Assembly (NCBI RefSeq): GCF_034555375.1
Contig: NZ_CP140706.1
Location: 5,199,001 to 5,263,000, forward strand
DNA length: 64,000 bases
DNA from: Pseudomonas sp. B33.4
Lineage (GTDB): Bacteria > Pseudomonadota > Gammaproteobacteria > Pseudomonadales > Pseudomonadaceae
Reading direction: 5' to 3'
Positions 40,711 through 49,773 of this stretch are shown here, piece by piece (positions within the stretch are counted from its first letter, which is position 1; each line of letters starts with the position of its first letter). Both the position numbers and the translations under genes were made by a program. Under the pieces are notes generated by a model that worked only from the letters and a program-made list of their open reading frames with translations, was not told where the DNA came from and did no database searches.

Positions 40711-42009
40711 TTGGACAACTATTTCAATGGCAGGGAAGTGCATAAATCTCTGTTCCTTGATCAGGCGCTTTTCGAACAGGAACAGCAGCGCGTGTTCGCC
40801 GCGAGCTGGTGTTACCTGGGTCACGACAGCCTGATCCCCGAAACCGGTGACTACTTCACCACCACCCTCGCACAACAGCCACTGGCGATGGTTCGGCAGA
40901 AGAACGGCACCATCGTCGTGCTGCACAACCGCTGCCCGCACAAAGGTGTGAAAGTCCTCGCCGAAGCGCGCGGCAATGTCGGCCGCTTCATGCGTTGCCC
41001 GTATCACGCCTGGACGTTCAAGACTGACGGCGAGTTGCTGAGCATTCCGGTGAAAAAGGAGTACGACGACTGCGACCTCAGCAGTTGTTCCGCGCACAAG
41101 GGCATGCGCCCGGTGAACGCGGTGCACAACTATCGCGGCTTCGTGTTTGTCCGTTTGACGGAAGACGGCATCGGCTTCGAGGCGTTTTTCGGTGAGTCGC
41201 TGTCGACGCTCGACAACATGGTCATGCGCTCGCCGCTGGGTCAGTTGAAAGTGATCGGCCAGCCGCTGCTGCACCGTCATCGCTGCAACTGGAAAATGGT
41301 CGTCGACAACCAGACCGACACCTGCCATCCGATGATCGCCCACGAATCTTCGGCCGGCGAAGCGATACGCCTGTGGCAGGAATCCGGCGATCAGGGCAAG
41401 CCACCGATGGCCGTCGAACTGTTCTCGCCGTTCATGGCCTCCTACGAGTTTTTCGCCGGCATGGGCATTCGGGTCTGGCCCAATGGCCACGGGCACACCG
41501 GGGTCAGCAATTCGATCCACAAGGCCTACACCGACATCCCCGGTTACTGGGAATTGATGGTCGAAAACTACGGTGAAGAGCAGGCCCGGGCGATCCTCGA
41601 CGACACCCGCCACAACACCGTGTATTTCCCCAACCTGATGGTCAAGGGGCCGATCCAGACCTTGCGCGTGATCAAACCGGTCAGCGCCCGCGAGACCATC
41701 GTCGAGTCGTGGATCTTCGAACTGCAAGGCGCGCCCGTGCAGTTGCTGGAAAGAACCGTGCAGTACAACAACCTGATCAACTCGCCCTGCTCGATGGTCG
41801 CCCACGACGACGTGGAAATGTACGAACGGGCCATGGAAGGCCTGGGCAGCGACGCCAACGAATGGGTCAACGTCGCCCGCCTGTTCAGCCCGAACGAATC
41901 CTACGCGCAGAGCCAAGTGGTGTCCGGCACCAGCGAAATGGCCATGCGTAATTTCTATAACAGTTGGCAGCACTTGATGCGGGACGACCATGCAACACGA
42001 TCAATCTAA
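40711..42009 (+). CDS. Rieske aromatic-ring-hydroxylating dioxygenase, alpha subunit
   Basis: 432-aa catalytic subunit. The Rieske [2Fe-2S] centre is C75-P-H77 and C96-x2-H99 (NRCPHKGVKVL, MRCPYHAW). The mononuclear iron site is in DNQTDTCHPMIAHES, with a late Asp expected in the C-terminal part. The only sensible start is TTG at 40711, with GAGAGAGG 8 nt upstream; the frame upstream lies inside the reductase gene. The end overlaps the beta gene by 20 nt. The substrate cannot be read from the sequence; neighbours point to an indole- or aryl-acetate or its amide. Confidence 0.92.
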   Translation: MDNYFNGREVHKSLFLDQALFEQEQQRVFAASWCYLGHDSLIPETGDYFTTTLAQQPLAMVRQKNGTIVVLHNRCPHKGVKVLAEARGNVGRFMRCPYHAWTFKTDGELLSIPVKKEYDDCDLSSCSAHKGMRPVNAVHNYRGFVFVRLTEDGIGFEAFFGESLSTLDNMVMRSPLGQLKVIGQPLLHRHRCNWKMVVDNQTDTCHPMIAHESSAGEAIRLWQESGDQGKPPMAVELFSPFMASYEFFAGMGIRVWPNGHGHTGVSNSIHKAYTDIPGYWELMVENYGEEQARAILDDTRHNTVYFPNLMVKGPIQTLRVIKPVSARETIVESWIFELQGAPVQLLERTVQYNNLINSPCSMVAHDDVEMYERAMEGLGSDANEWVNVARLFSPNESYAQSQVVSGTSEMAMRNFYNSWQHLMRDDHATRSI

Positions 42010-42475
42010 TCACCACGCCATCGAGCAACTGATCGAGACCGAACTGCACTTGCTCGACCAGCAGGATTTCGCCGCCTGGCAGCAATTGCTCAGCGATGAC
42101 TACCACTACTGGATCCCGATGACCCGCGAACAGGTCAGCCCGTTGCACGAATCATCGCTGGTGTATGAGGACCGCTTTCTGACCACGCTGCGGATCAATC
42201 GGCTGGCCAACGCGCGCAACTTTTCCCAGCAGCCGAAGAGTCGCAGCCTGCACATCGCCCAGCGCCCGCGCATCACCCTCGACGCAGCCTCGTTCAGCGC
42301 TTTCGCCAGCTCCAACATGCTTTATTGCGAAGCGCGCGGCGACAGCGAATGGCACTACCCGGTGACCGTCGAACATCAACTGATCAATATCGATGGCACC
42401 TGGAAGATTCACGGCAAGAAAATCCTGTTGCTCAACCCCGCACGCGCCCTTGAAAGCCTGCAGCTCATTATCTGA
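41990..42475 (+). CDS. Rieske dioxygenase, beta subunit
   Basis: 161-aa small subunit with the NTF2-like fold of the BphE/BenB family: IEQLIETELHLLDQQDFAAWQQLLSDDYHYWIP and VYEDRFLTTLRINRL are characteristic. It pairs with the preceding alpha subunit to form the usual alpha3beta3 oxygenase and overlaps its gene by 20 nt. Confidence 0.9.
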   Translation: MQHDQSNHHAIEQLIETELHLLDQQDFAAWQQLLSDDYHYWIPMTREQVSPLHESSLVYEDRFLTTLRINRLANARNFSQQPKSRSLHIAQRPRITLDAASFSAFASSNMLYCEARGDSEWHYPVTVEHQLINIDGTWKIHGKKILLLNPARALESLQLII

Positions 42476-42494
42476 TCGATCGAGAAGTCCCCCT

Positions 42495-44204
42495 GTGAAA
42501 CCTATTTCCCATGATGTCAGTCAGGCGTCCGCGTGCCTGTCTTTTCCCTACGTCGATCTGCTGTATGACTATGGCCAGTTCCTGCGCAGTGCCGATGAAG
42601 CCATCGGTTACCTGCCAGCGGAAACTGCCGAGAAACACATCGGCATCGTCGGCGCCGGCCTCAGCGGGCTGGTCGCCGCCTACGAATTGCTGCGCGCCGG
42701 GGCACGTCGCGTCACCCTGTTTGAAGCCGAACCTGCGCATGTCGGCGGGCGTCTGCTGACCCAGTGTTTTGATGAGGAACAGCCACAATTCATCGCGGAA
42801 ATGGGCGCCATGCGCTTTCCGCCGAGTGAGGTCGGGCTGTTTCACTACCTTAATCGTTTCGGCATCCAGACCACCGAAGCGTTTCCCGACCCAGGCGTCG
42901 TCGACACCGAAATCCACTACCGTGGCGAGGCTCATCACTGGGCGGCTATGCAGCCGCCGCCGGCGCTGTTCAGCACCGTGCACCAGGGCTGGATCGCCTT
43001 TCTCAGCGAAGGCGTCACCCTCGATGACGGCACGTGCCTGGCGCCACCGCTGTTGATCACCGAATTGCTCAAGCAGCACAATTACTGCGAAGTGCAGCCC
43101 GAGTGGCAACGCTATCTGGACTGCTTCGGCGACAGCTCCTTTTACTCGGCGATGGTGCGCATCTTCACCGGCAAAAACCCGCCGGGCGGCAAGCCGTGGC
43201 GCAAGCCTGAAGACTTCCATCTGTTCGGCTCGCTGGGCATTGGCTCCGGCGGTTTCCAGTCGGTGTACCGTGCCTCGTTCACCGAGATCCTGCGCCTGGT
43301 GGTGAATGCGCTGGAGGTCAATCAGCGTCTGGTGCCCAACGGTATTTCCTCGCTGGCCGAGCGCATTGCCGACACCTCCTTCAACGGCATTCAGGTGCGC
43401 GACATGATCTGTCGCACGCGCATTGAATCGATCAACAAAGGGCCCACAGGCGAAATCCTGCTGGCCGGCAGCAACGGCGAAACCTATGCCTGTGATCGCG
43501 TCATCACCACTACCACGACCCGCGCCCTGCAAGTGAACCTCAAGCTCACGCAGAACCAGGCCTTCGTTAATCGCGACGTGGCGCGGGCGATCAATGAAAC
43601 GCACATGGTCGGCTCATCCAAGCTGTTTATCCTGACCAAGGACAAGTTCTGGCTCAAACATGGCCTGGCGCACAACATCCAGACCGACACCCTGGTCAAG
43701 GGCGTGTATTGCCTCGACTACGCACCGCACGATCCGGACTCCTGGGGCGTGGTGCTGATCAGTTACACCTGGGAAGACGACTCGCACAAGATGGTTTCGA
43801 TGACCGACAAGGTGCAACGCTGCCTGCGTCTGGTCGATGAATTGGCGATGAGCGCGCCGGAATTTGCCAGCCACCTGCTCCCGCTCGACGGCGACTACCA
43901 GCGCTACGTTCTGGAATACGACTGGCTGACCGACAAGCACGCACTCGGCGCTTTCAAGCTGAATTTCCCCGGCGACGACATTTACTCCGAGCGCCTGTTC
44001 TACCAGTTCCGCACCGCCCTCGATCCGAAACAGGACACCGGTTTGTACCTCGCCGGTTGCGGCGCCTCGTTCACCGGCGGCTGGGCCGAAGGCGCGATTC
44101 AAACTGCGCTCAATGGCGCATGTGCGGTGATCAGCAGTCTGGGCGGCGATTTGATTGCCGGTAACCCGCTCGACGACTTGCACTCGCAGTACCGCTACTG
44201 CTGA
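42495..44204 (+). CDS. iaaM: Tryptophan 2-monooxygenase (IaaM-like FAD amine oxidase)
   Basis: 569-aa flavoprotein that converts tryptophan, O2 to indole-3-acetamide, CO2 and water. It reads like P. savastanoi IaaM throughout: FAD motif IGIVGAGLSGLVAA (residues 49-62), GGRLL, MGAMRFPPSEVGLFHYL where R107 corresponds to substrate-binding R98, PDPGVVDTE, the conserved Lys in GSSKLFIL, and DWLTDKHALGAFKLNFPGDD. GTG at 42495 is the start, with GAGAAG 7 nt upstream. A phenylalanine 2-monooxygenase activity is an alternative that sequence alone does not exclude. It follows the Rieske beta gene after 19 nt and precedes iaaH. Confidence 0.88.
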   Translation: MKPISHDVSQASACLSFPYVDLLYDYGQFLRSADEAIGYLPAETAEKHIGIVGAGLSGLVAAYELLRAGARRVTLFEAEPAHVGGRLLTQCFDEEQPQFIAEMGAMRFPPSEVGLFHYLNRFGIQTTEAFPDPGVVDTEIHYRGEAHHWAAMQPPPALFSTVHQGWIAFLSEGVTLDDGTCLAPPLLITELLKQHNYCEVQPEWQRYLDCFGDSSFYSAMVRIFTGKNPPGGKPWRKPEDFHLFGSLGIGSGGFQSVYRASFTEILRLVVNALEVNQRLVPNGISSLAERIADTSFNGIQVRDMICRTRIESINKGPTGEILLAGSNGETYACDRVITTTTTRALQVNLKLTQNQAFVNRDVARAINETHMVGSSKLFILTKDKFWLKHGLAHNIQTDTLVKGVYCLDYAPHDPDSWGVVLISYTWEDDSHKMVSMTDKVQRCLRLVDELAMSAPEFASHLLPLDGDYQRYVLEYDWLTDKHALGAFKLNFPGDDIYSERLFYQFRTALDPKQDTGLYLAGCGASFTGGWAEGAIQTALNGACAVISSLGGDLIAGNPLDDLHSQYRYC

Positions 44205-44234
44205 CCCTGTCCCTTTCCACGCCGAGAATCATCC

Positions 44235-45554
44235 ATGTACAGCCAGCTTTCCATTGAACAGCTCGTCAACGGATTTCGCAGTGGTCAACACTGCCCGGAC
44301 ACCTGGCAGCACGCCCTGCGCGAGCGTCATGTGCACCTGCAACACCTGAACAGTTTCATCACCTTCGACCCGTCAGCGTTCAAGGCGAATGCTGCCGAAC
44401 GCGACAGCGCACTGTATGGCCTGCCGGTGTCATTCAAGGACAACATCAACGTCAGCGGCATGCCGACCACCGCCGGCACCCCCGGGCTGGCCGACTATGT
44501 GCCGCCGGCCGATGCCGGCATCGTTCAGCGTTTCCGCCAATTGGGCGCGCAGATCGTCGGCAAGAACAACATGCATGAACTGTCGTTCGGCGTGACCTCG
44601 GCCAACCATGCTCATGGCGCCGTGCTCAACCCCGCCAACGAGCGCCACAGTGCCGGCGGCAGCAGCGGCGGTTGTGCCGCGGCTGTCGCTGCCGGGCTGG
44701 TGGCGTGCGCGGTCGGCACCGACACCGGCGGCTCGGTGCGTATCCCGGCGGCGTTCTGCGGGATTGTCGGGTTTCGCCCCACCACCGGCGTTTATCCGGT
44801 CGACGGCATCGTCCCGGTGTCGCAAACCAAAGACACCCCGGGCCTGCTGACCCGCACGGTGGAAGATTGCCAGTTCGTTCACACGCAACTGAGCGGCAGC
44901 CTGCATCAGGCAGAAACGCGGGCGTTGCGTATCGGCATTCCCGAGCGTTTCCTCTGGACCGAGCTCGCCGACAATGTGCAGCGTGACTGCCGCGCGGCCA
45001 TCGATACCCTCGCCGATCGCGGTGCGATCATCGTGCCGGTCGACGACGCCATGATTGGCGAGATCAACGAGCGCATCCAGTTTCCGCTGCCGATCTACGA
45101 GTTCTTTATCGACTTTCCACGGTTCCTGATGAAAGCCGGACGCGGTGAACAGTTTTTCGACATCCTCGCGCAGATTCGCGATCCGGCGATCAAGAAAATC
45201 CTCACCGCCCAACTGGAAAGCCCAGCGATTTCCTACACCGACTACGTGCAGGCACTGATGAGCAAGCTGTGTCTGGAGAAGGAGTACCGCGCCCTCTTCA
45301 GCCGCCATCAACTGGATCTGCTGGCTTACCCGACCGTCACGTGCAGCGCACCGCTGCTGAGCGCCTGCGCGGACGAGAGCAACTTTGAAACGTTCGTGCG
45401 CAATACCGACCCGGCGAGCAATCTGGCGGCGCCGAGTATCAGCGTTCCGGTGGCAGCGGCGGATGAGTTGCCAGTGGGTTTGTCGTTCGATGCGTTGCCG
45501 GGGCAGGACGACTTTCTATTGGCCAACGTGCGGCGTCTGCTGGCTATCCGCTGA
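44235..45554 (+). CDS. iaaH: Indole-3-acetamide hydrolase (IaaH-like amidase)
   Basis: 439-aa amidase-signature enzyme that would release indole-3-acetate and ammonia from the IaaM product. Catalytic triad residues are K68 (SFKDN), S143 (AGGSSGG) and S167 ([12 protein letters not shown]). Long stretches match P. savastanoi IaaH, such as [14 protein letters not shown] and [14 protein letters not shown]. The gene starts 31 nt after iaaM and is the last one before a REP element. Together with iaaM it makes a complete indole-3-acetamide route. Confidence 0.88.
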   Translation: MYSQLSIEQLVNGFRSGQHCPDTWQHALRERHVHLQHLNSFITFDPSAFKANAAERDSALYGLPVSFKDNINVSGMPTTAGTPGLADYVPPADAGIVQRFRQLGAQIVGKNNMHELSFGVTSANHAHGAVLNPANERHSAGGSSGGCAAAVAAGLVACAVGTDTGGSVRIPAAFCGIVGFRPTTGVYPVDGIVPVSQTKDTPGLLTRTVEDCQFVHTQLSGSLHQAETRALRIGIPERFLWTELADNVQRDCRAAIDTLADRGAIIVPVDDAMIGEINERIQFPLPIYEFFIDFPRFLMKAGRGEQFFDILAQIRDPAIKKILTAQLESPAISYTDYVQALMSKLCLEKEYRALFSRHQLDLLAYPTVTCSAPLLSACADESNFETFVRNTDPASNLAAPSISVPVAAADELPVGLSFDALPGQDDFLLANVRRLLAIR

Positions 45555-45575
45555 CCCGCCATCCTGTACAAAACC

Positions 45576-45667
45576 CTGTGGGAGCGGGCTTGCCCGCGAA
45601 GAGGCCATCAGCATCAACATCACTGTTGACTGAACAACCGCTATCGCGGGCAAGCCCGCTCCCACAG
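45576..45667. repeat. REP/REPIN-type inverted pair
   Basis: Arms CTGTGGGAGCGGGCTTGCCC and complement; a slightly different subtype from the others in the window. It separates iaaH from the permease gene. Confidence 0.85.
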
Positions 45668-45715
45668 GAACCGTGCAACCACAGCCATATAACAATTCAA
45701 ATTGCGGGCCTTGCC

Positions 45716-46975
45716 ATGCGTTCCACCTCAATATCCTCCGTTCCCGCTGTCGAGCGTGCACCATCGATCCTCGGTGGCGCCATGATCATCGGCGGCACCA
45801 TCGTCGGTGCCGGTATGTTTTCGCTGCCGGTGATCATGTCCGGCCTGTGGTTCTACGGCTCGGTCGCCGTGCTGCTGTTTGCCTGGTTCTGCACCTTGCA
45901 CTCAGGCCTGATGATTCTTGAAGCCAACCTCAACTACCGCGAAGGCGCGAGTTTCTCCACGATCACCGGCGATCTGCTCGGGCGTGGCTGGAACCGTTTG
46001 AACGGCTTGAGCATCGTGTTTGTCCTCTACACCCTGACCTACGCCTACATTTCAGCCAGCGGTTCGGTGATTCATCACACCGCGCAATCGCTTGGGTTGG
46101 CGTTGTCATCGCGCGCCGGTGGCCTGTGTTTCACCCTGCTGGTGGCGTTCATTGTCTGGCTCAGCACCACGGCGGTGAGCCGCATGACCACGCTGGTGTT
46201 CGGGGCAAAAATCCTCGCGTTCTTCCTGACCTTCGGCGGTTTGCTCGGCCATGTGCAAAGCACCACGCTGCTCAATCTGAACAACGGCGACAGCCATTAC
46301 TGGCCCTATCTGCTGGTGACCCTGCCCTTCTGCCTGACCTCGTTCGGTTTTCACGGCAACGTACCGAGCCTGATGAAGCATTACGGCAAGGATCCGCAAC
46401 GGATTCGCGCCTGCCTGGTCGGCGGCACCCTGATCGCGCTGGCGCTGTATCTGGTGTGGATGCTGTGCAGCATGGGCAACATTCCCCGCGACGCGTTCAA
46501 GGACATTGCTCAGCGCGGCGGCAACATCGATGTCTTGATCAGCGCGCTGGGTTCACGGCTCAACAGCGCCAACGTAGATCTGCTGCTGACGTTTTTCTCC
46601 AACTTCGCCGTGGCCTGTTCATTTCTCGGGGTAACTCTGGGTTTGTTTGATTACCTGGCCGATGTGCTGAAGTTCGACGACAGCCCCGTCGGTCGTCTGC
46701 AGACGGCGGCCGTGACGTTCGGGCCGCCGATGCTCGGTGGTTTTCTGTGGCCGGAAGGTTTTCTGCATGCCATCGGTTTCGCCGGGTTGGCGGCGACATT
46801 GTGGGCGGTGATCACCCCGGCGCTGTTGGCGCGGGCTTCGCGCAAGCGCTTTGGCAGCCCGCGCTATCGCGTGTGGGGCGGCACGCCGATGATCGTGCTG
46901 GTGCTGTTTTTCGGCGTGCTCTGCGCGGTCGCTCATCTGCTGTTCGTGTTTGATTACCTGCCGGTGTGGCGCTGA
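45716..46975 (+). CDS. Aromatic amino-acid permease (HAAAP family, Mtr/TyrP/TnaB-like)
   Basis: 419-aa proton symporter with about 11 transmembrane helices. The N-terminal [19 protein letters not shown] is the family signature, and [15 protein letters not shown] is also conserved. It likely imports tryptophan, tyrosine or phenylalanine, which suits an IaaM substrate supply. A REP element lies between it and iaaH, so it could be a separate transcription unit. ATG at 45716; a longer frame upstream reads through the REP element and is rejected. Confidence 0.9.
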   Translation: MRSTSISSVPAVERAPSILGGAMIIGGTIVGAGMFSLPVIMSGLWFYGSVAVLLFAWFCTLHSGLMILEANLNYREGASFSTITGDLLGRGWNRLNGLSIVFVLYTLTYAYISASGSVIHHTAQSLGLALSSRAGGLCFTLLVAFIVWLSTTAVSRMTTLVFGAKILAFFLTFGGLLGHVQSTTLLNLNNGDSHYWPYLLVTLPFCLTSFGFHGNVPSLMKHYGKDPQRIRACLVGGTLIALALYLVWMLCSMGNIPRDAFKDIAQRGGNIDVLISALGSRLNSANVDLLLTFFSNFAVACSFLGVTLGLFDYLADVLKFDDSPVGRLQTAAVTFGPPMLGGFLWPEGFLHAIGFAGLAATLWAVITPALLARASRKRFGSPRYRVWGGTPMIVLVLFFGVLCAVAHLLFVFDYLPVWR

Positions 46976-46984
46976 GGCGTCGCG

Positions 46985-46998
46985 TTCGGTTTTCCGAA
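46985..46998. promoter_or_regulatory. AauR-type operator 1
   Basis: TTCGGTTTTCCGAA is an exact match to the AauR motif TTCGG-N4-CCGAA I recall from P. putida aat studies. It lies inside a larger hairpin just after the permease stop and about 110 bp upstream of the sigma-54 promoter, the usual place for an enhancer-binding protein. Confidence 0.7.
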
Positions 46999-47015
46999 CG
47001 CGACCTTGTAGTCGA

Positions 47016-47029
47016 TTCGGATAACCGGA
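47016..47029. promoter_or_regulatory. AauR-type operator 2
   Basis: TTCGGATAACCGGA matches TTCGG-N4-CCGAA at 9 of 10 fixed positions; 31 bp (about three helix turns) from operator 1. Confidence 0.6.
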
Positions 47030-47105
47030 TCAGTCCGGCAGAAAAACACCGCCACAAAAGCTTAATAACGTTATAAAACAACGAGTTAATCATTGGCGAC
47101 TGGTA

Positions 47106-47121
47106 TGGCACGACTCATGCT
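47106..47121 (+). promoter_or_regulatory. Sigma-54 promoter of aatJ
   Basis: TGGCACGACTCATGCT has the -24 GG and -12 GC with exactly 10 nt between, and a full TGGCAC box. It precedes aatJ by 115 bp and fits activation by the sigma-54-dependent regulator AauR. Confidence 0.78.
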
Positions 47122-47236
47122 CTACACTCTCTCGACGAATGCCTGTTGCGCCAACACTTCAGGAGCCGTCAGGCATTCGAAGCACAAAAGGGCCGACGAA
47201 CTGGCTCCATAAAAAAAACAATTCGAGGAAAATTTG

Positions 47237-48163
47237 ATGCGCATCGTTCCCCATATCCTGGGCGCAGCCATTGCGGCCGCTCTGATCAGCACGCCAGTTT
47301 TCGCCGCCGAACTCACCGGCACCCTGAAGAAAATCAACGATTCGGGCACCATCACGCTCGCTCACCGCGACAGCTCCATTCCGTTTTCCTACATCGCGGA
47401 TGCTTCCGGCAAACCAGTGGGCTACTCCCACGACATTCAAGTGGCCATCGTTGAAGCCCTGAAAAAAGACCTGAACAAGCCGGATCTGCAGGTCAAGTAC
47501 AACCTCGTCACCTCGCAAACCCGAATCCCGCTGATCCAGAACGGCACCGCGGATATCGAGTGCGGCTCCACCACCAACAACGCCGAACGCGCTCAGCAAG
47601 TCGACTTCACCGTCAACATCTTCGAAATCGGCACCCGTCTGCTGGTCAAGAAAGACAAGGATGGCAAGCCGTCCTACGCTGACTTTGCCGACCTGAAAGG
47701 CAAAAACGTCGTGACCACCGCCGGCACCACGTCAGAGCGCATCATCAAAGCGATGAACGCCGACAAGCAGATGGGCATGAACATCATCTCCGCCAAAGAC
47801 CACGGCGAATCCTTCAACATGCTGGAAAGCGGTCGCGCCGTTGCCTTCATGATGGACGACGCTCTGCTGGCCGGCGAAGAAGCCAAGGCGAAGAAGCCGA
47901 ACGACTGGATCATCACCGGAACTCCACAGTCCTTCGAAGCCTATGCGTGCATGGTTCGTAAAGACGACCCGGCCTTCAAGAAGGCCGTCGATGACGCCAT
48001 CGTTGCGCTGTACAAGTCTGGCGAGATCAACAAGATCTACAGCAAGTGGTTCGAGAGCCCGATCCCGCCAAAAGGTCTGAACCTGAACTTCCCGATGAGC
48101 GACAAGGTGAAAGATCTGATCGCCAACCCGAGCGACAAGCCGGCGCCTGACGTAAAAATCTGA
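47237..48163 (+). CDS. aatJ: Glutamate/aspartate ABC transporter, periplasmic binding protein
   Basis: 308-aa exported solute-binding protein (signal peptide about residues 1-23, ending VFAA). The pattern GYSHDIQVAIVEAL, IECGSTTNNAER, and FMMDDALLAG matches the GltI/AatJ family for acidic amino acids. GAGG lies 9 nt before the ATG. Gene order aatJQMP-aauSR is that of P. putida. Two hairpins separate it from aatQ, which would leave more aatJ mRNA than permease mRNA. Confidence 0.95.
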   Translation: MRIVPHILGAAIAAALISTPVFAAELTGTLKKINDSGTITLAHRDSSIPFSYIADASGKPVGYSHDIQVAIVEALKKDLNKPDLQVKYNLVTSQTRIPLIQNGTADIECGSTTNNAERAQQVDFTVNIFEIGTRLLVKKDKDGKPSYADFADLKGKNVVTTAGTTSERIIKAMNADKQMGMNIISAKDHGESFNMLESGRAVAFMMDDALLAGEEAKAKKPNDWIITGTPQSFEAYACMVRKDDPAFKKAVDDAIVALYKSGEINKIYSKWFESPIPPKGLNLNFPMSDKVKDLIANPSDKPAPDVKI

Positions 48164-48181
48164 TTACTGACTAACCTTATT

Positions 48182-48207
48182 GCCTGAGGGGCCACTTTCC
48201 CTCAGGC
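48182..48207 (+). terminator. Hairpin in the aatJ-aatQ gap (partial terminator)
   Basis: GCCTGAGGG...CCTCAGGC hairpin 18 bp after aatJ without a strong T-run; likely mRNA stabilising or attenuating. Confidence 0.5.
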
Positions 48208-48274
48208 GTCTGTTACTACCTGCGGGCTGTACTGTGGAACACTCGACCTGGCGGTTTTCGAGCCGATCGCGTGT

Positions 48275-48295
48275 GCCTGACGTTCAACGTCAGGC
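48275..48295. repeat. Second hairpin in the aatJ-aatQ gap
   Basis: GCCTGACGTTCAACGTCAGGC is a perfect inverted repeat 60 bp before aatQ. Confidence 0.5.
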
Positions 48296-48355
48296 GGGAA
48301 AGGATCTTCCCCAAGCGGGTGCTTGTACATCGATCGATCTCGAGGGGAGACCCTA

Positions 48356-49102
48356 ATGAATTACAACTGGGACTGGGGCGTGTTCTTCAAGTCCACCGGC
48401 GTCGGCAGCGAGACTTATCTCGACTGGTACGTCACCGGTTTGGGCTGGACCATTGCCATCGCCATCGTGGCGTGGATCATCGCCTTGCTGCTGGGCTCCA
48501 TTCTGGGCGTCATGCGCACGGTGCCGAACCGCATCGTATCGGGCATCGCGACCTGCTACGTCGAGCTGTTCCGTAACGTGCCGCTGCTGGTTCAGCTGTT
48601 CATCTGGTACTTCCTGGTACCCGACCTGCTGCCGCAAAACCTGCAGGACTGGTACAAACAGGACCTCAACCCGACCACCTCGGCTTACCTGAGCGTTGTC
48701 GTCTGTCTGGGTCTGTTTACCGCTGCCCGCGTTTGCGAACAAGTGCGTACCGGTATTCAGGCGCTGCCACGCGGCCAGGAATCCGCTGCGCGCGCCATGG
48801 GCTTCAAACTGCCGCAGATCTACTGGAACGTGCTGCTGCCCCAGGCCTACCGGATCATCATTCCGCCGCTTACCTCGGAATTCCTCAACGTCTTCAAGAA
48901 CTCCTCCGTGGCGTCCCTGATCGGCCTGATGGAATTGCTGGCGCAAACCAAACAGACCGCCGAATTCTCGGCCAACCTGTTTGAAGCCTTCACCCTGGCC
49001 ACGCTGATCTACTTCACCCTGAACATGAGCCTGATGTTGCTGATGCGCATGGTCGAGAAGAAAGTCGCCGTGCCCGGCCTGATCTCCGTGGGGGGTAAAT
49101 AA
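48356..49102 (+). CDS. aatQ: Glutamate/aspartate ABC transporter, permease AatQ
   Basis: 248-aa inner-membrane permease of the HisM family with the EAA-type loop [34 protein letters not shown] precedes the ATG. Its stop overlaps the aatM start (TAATG). Confidence 0.95.
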   Translation: MNYNWDWGVFFKSTGVGSETYLDWYVTGLGWTIAIAIVAWIIALLLGSILGVMRTVPNRIVSGIATCYVELFRNVPLLVQLFIWYFLVPDLLPQNLQDWYKQDLNPTTSAYLSVVVCLGLFTAARVCEQVRTGIQALPRGQESAARAMGFKLPQIYWNVLLPQAYRIIIPPLTSEFLNVFKNSSVASLIGLMELLAQTKQTAEFSANLFEAFTLATLIYFTLNMSLMLLMRMVEKKVAVPGLISVGGK

Positions 49103-49773
49103 TGGACTTCGATTTCAGCGGCATCATCCCCGCTATCCCGGGCCTGTGGAACGGCATGGTCATGACCTTGCAGTTGATGGTCATGGGCGTGGTCGGCGGC
49201 ATCGTGCTGGGGACGATCCTCGCGCTGATGCGCTTGTCATCCAGCAAACTGCTGTCGCGGGTGGCCGGCGCTTATGTGAACTATTTCCGTTCGATCCCGC
49301 TGCTGCTGGTGATCACCTGGTTCTACCTGGCGGTACCGTTCGTGCTGCGCTGGATCACTGGCGAAGACACGCCGATCGGTGCGTTCACCTCCTGCGTCGT
49401 GGCGTTCATGATGTTCGAAGCCGCGTACTTCTGCGAAATCGTCCGGGCCGGTGTGCAGTCGATCCCCAAAGGCCAGATGGCCGCCGCGCAAGCGATGGGC
49501 ATGACCTATGGCCAGACCATGCGTCTGATCATCCTGCCCCAGGCGTTCCGCAAGATGACCCCATTGCTGCTGCAACAGTCGATCATCCTGTTCCAGGACA
49601 CCTCGCTGGTCTACACCGTGGGCCTGGTGGATTTCCTCAACTCCGCCCGCTCCAGCGGCGACATCATCGGTCGTTCCAACGAGTTCCTGATCTTCGCCGG
49701 TGTCGTCTACTTCATCATCAGCTTTTCCGCCTCGCTGCTGGTCAAGCGTCTGCAAAAAAGGTTTGCCGTATGA
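49102..49773 (+). CDS. aatM: Glutamate/aspartate ABC transporter, permease AatM
   Basis: 223-aa second permease subunit with the EAA loop [26 protein letters not shown]. Forms a heterodimer with AatQ; both neighbours overlap (aatQ by 1 nt, aatP by 4 nt). Confidence 0.95.
   Translation: MDFDFSGIIPAIPGLWNGMVMTLQLMVMGVVGGIVLGTILALMRLSSSKLLSRVAGAYVNYFRSIPLLLVITWFYLAVPFVLRWITGEDTPIGAFTSCVVAFMMFEAAYFCEIVRAGVQSIPKGQMAAAQAMGMTYGQTMRLIILPQAFRKMTPLLLQQSIILFQDTSLVYTVGLVDFLNSARSSGDIIGRSNEFLIFAGVVYFIISFSASLLVKRLQKRFAV

Noticed and set aside
38003..46975. Classic iac (IAA degradation) cluster
   Set aside because: The signature iacA flavoenzyme and iacE/iacG types are absent, and a genuine iaaM is present, so it is not the known iac operon.
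46978..47004. Hairpin after the permease gene as a simple terminator
   Set aside because: No T-run follows, and the core is an exact AauR-type operator; the regulatory reading explains it better.
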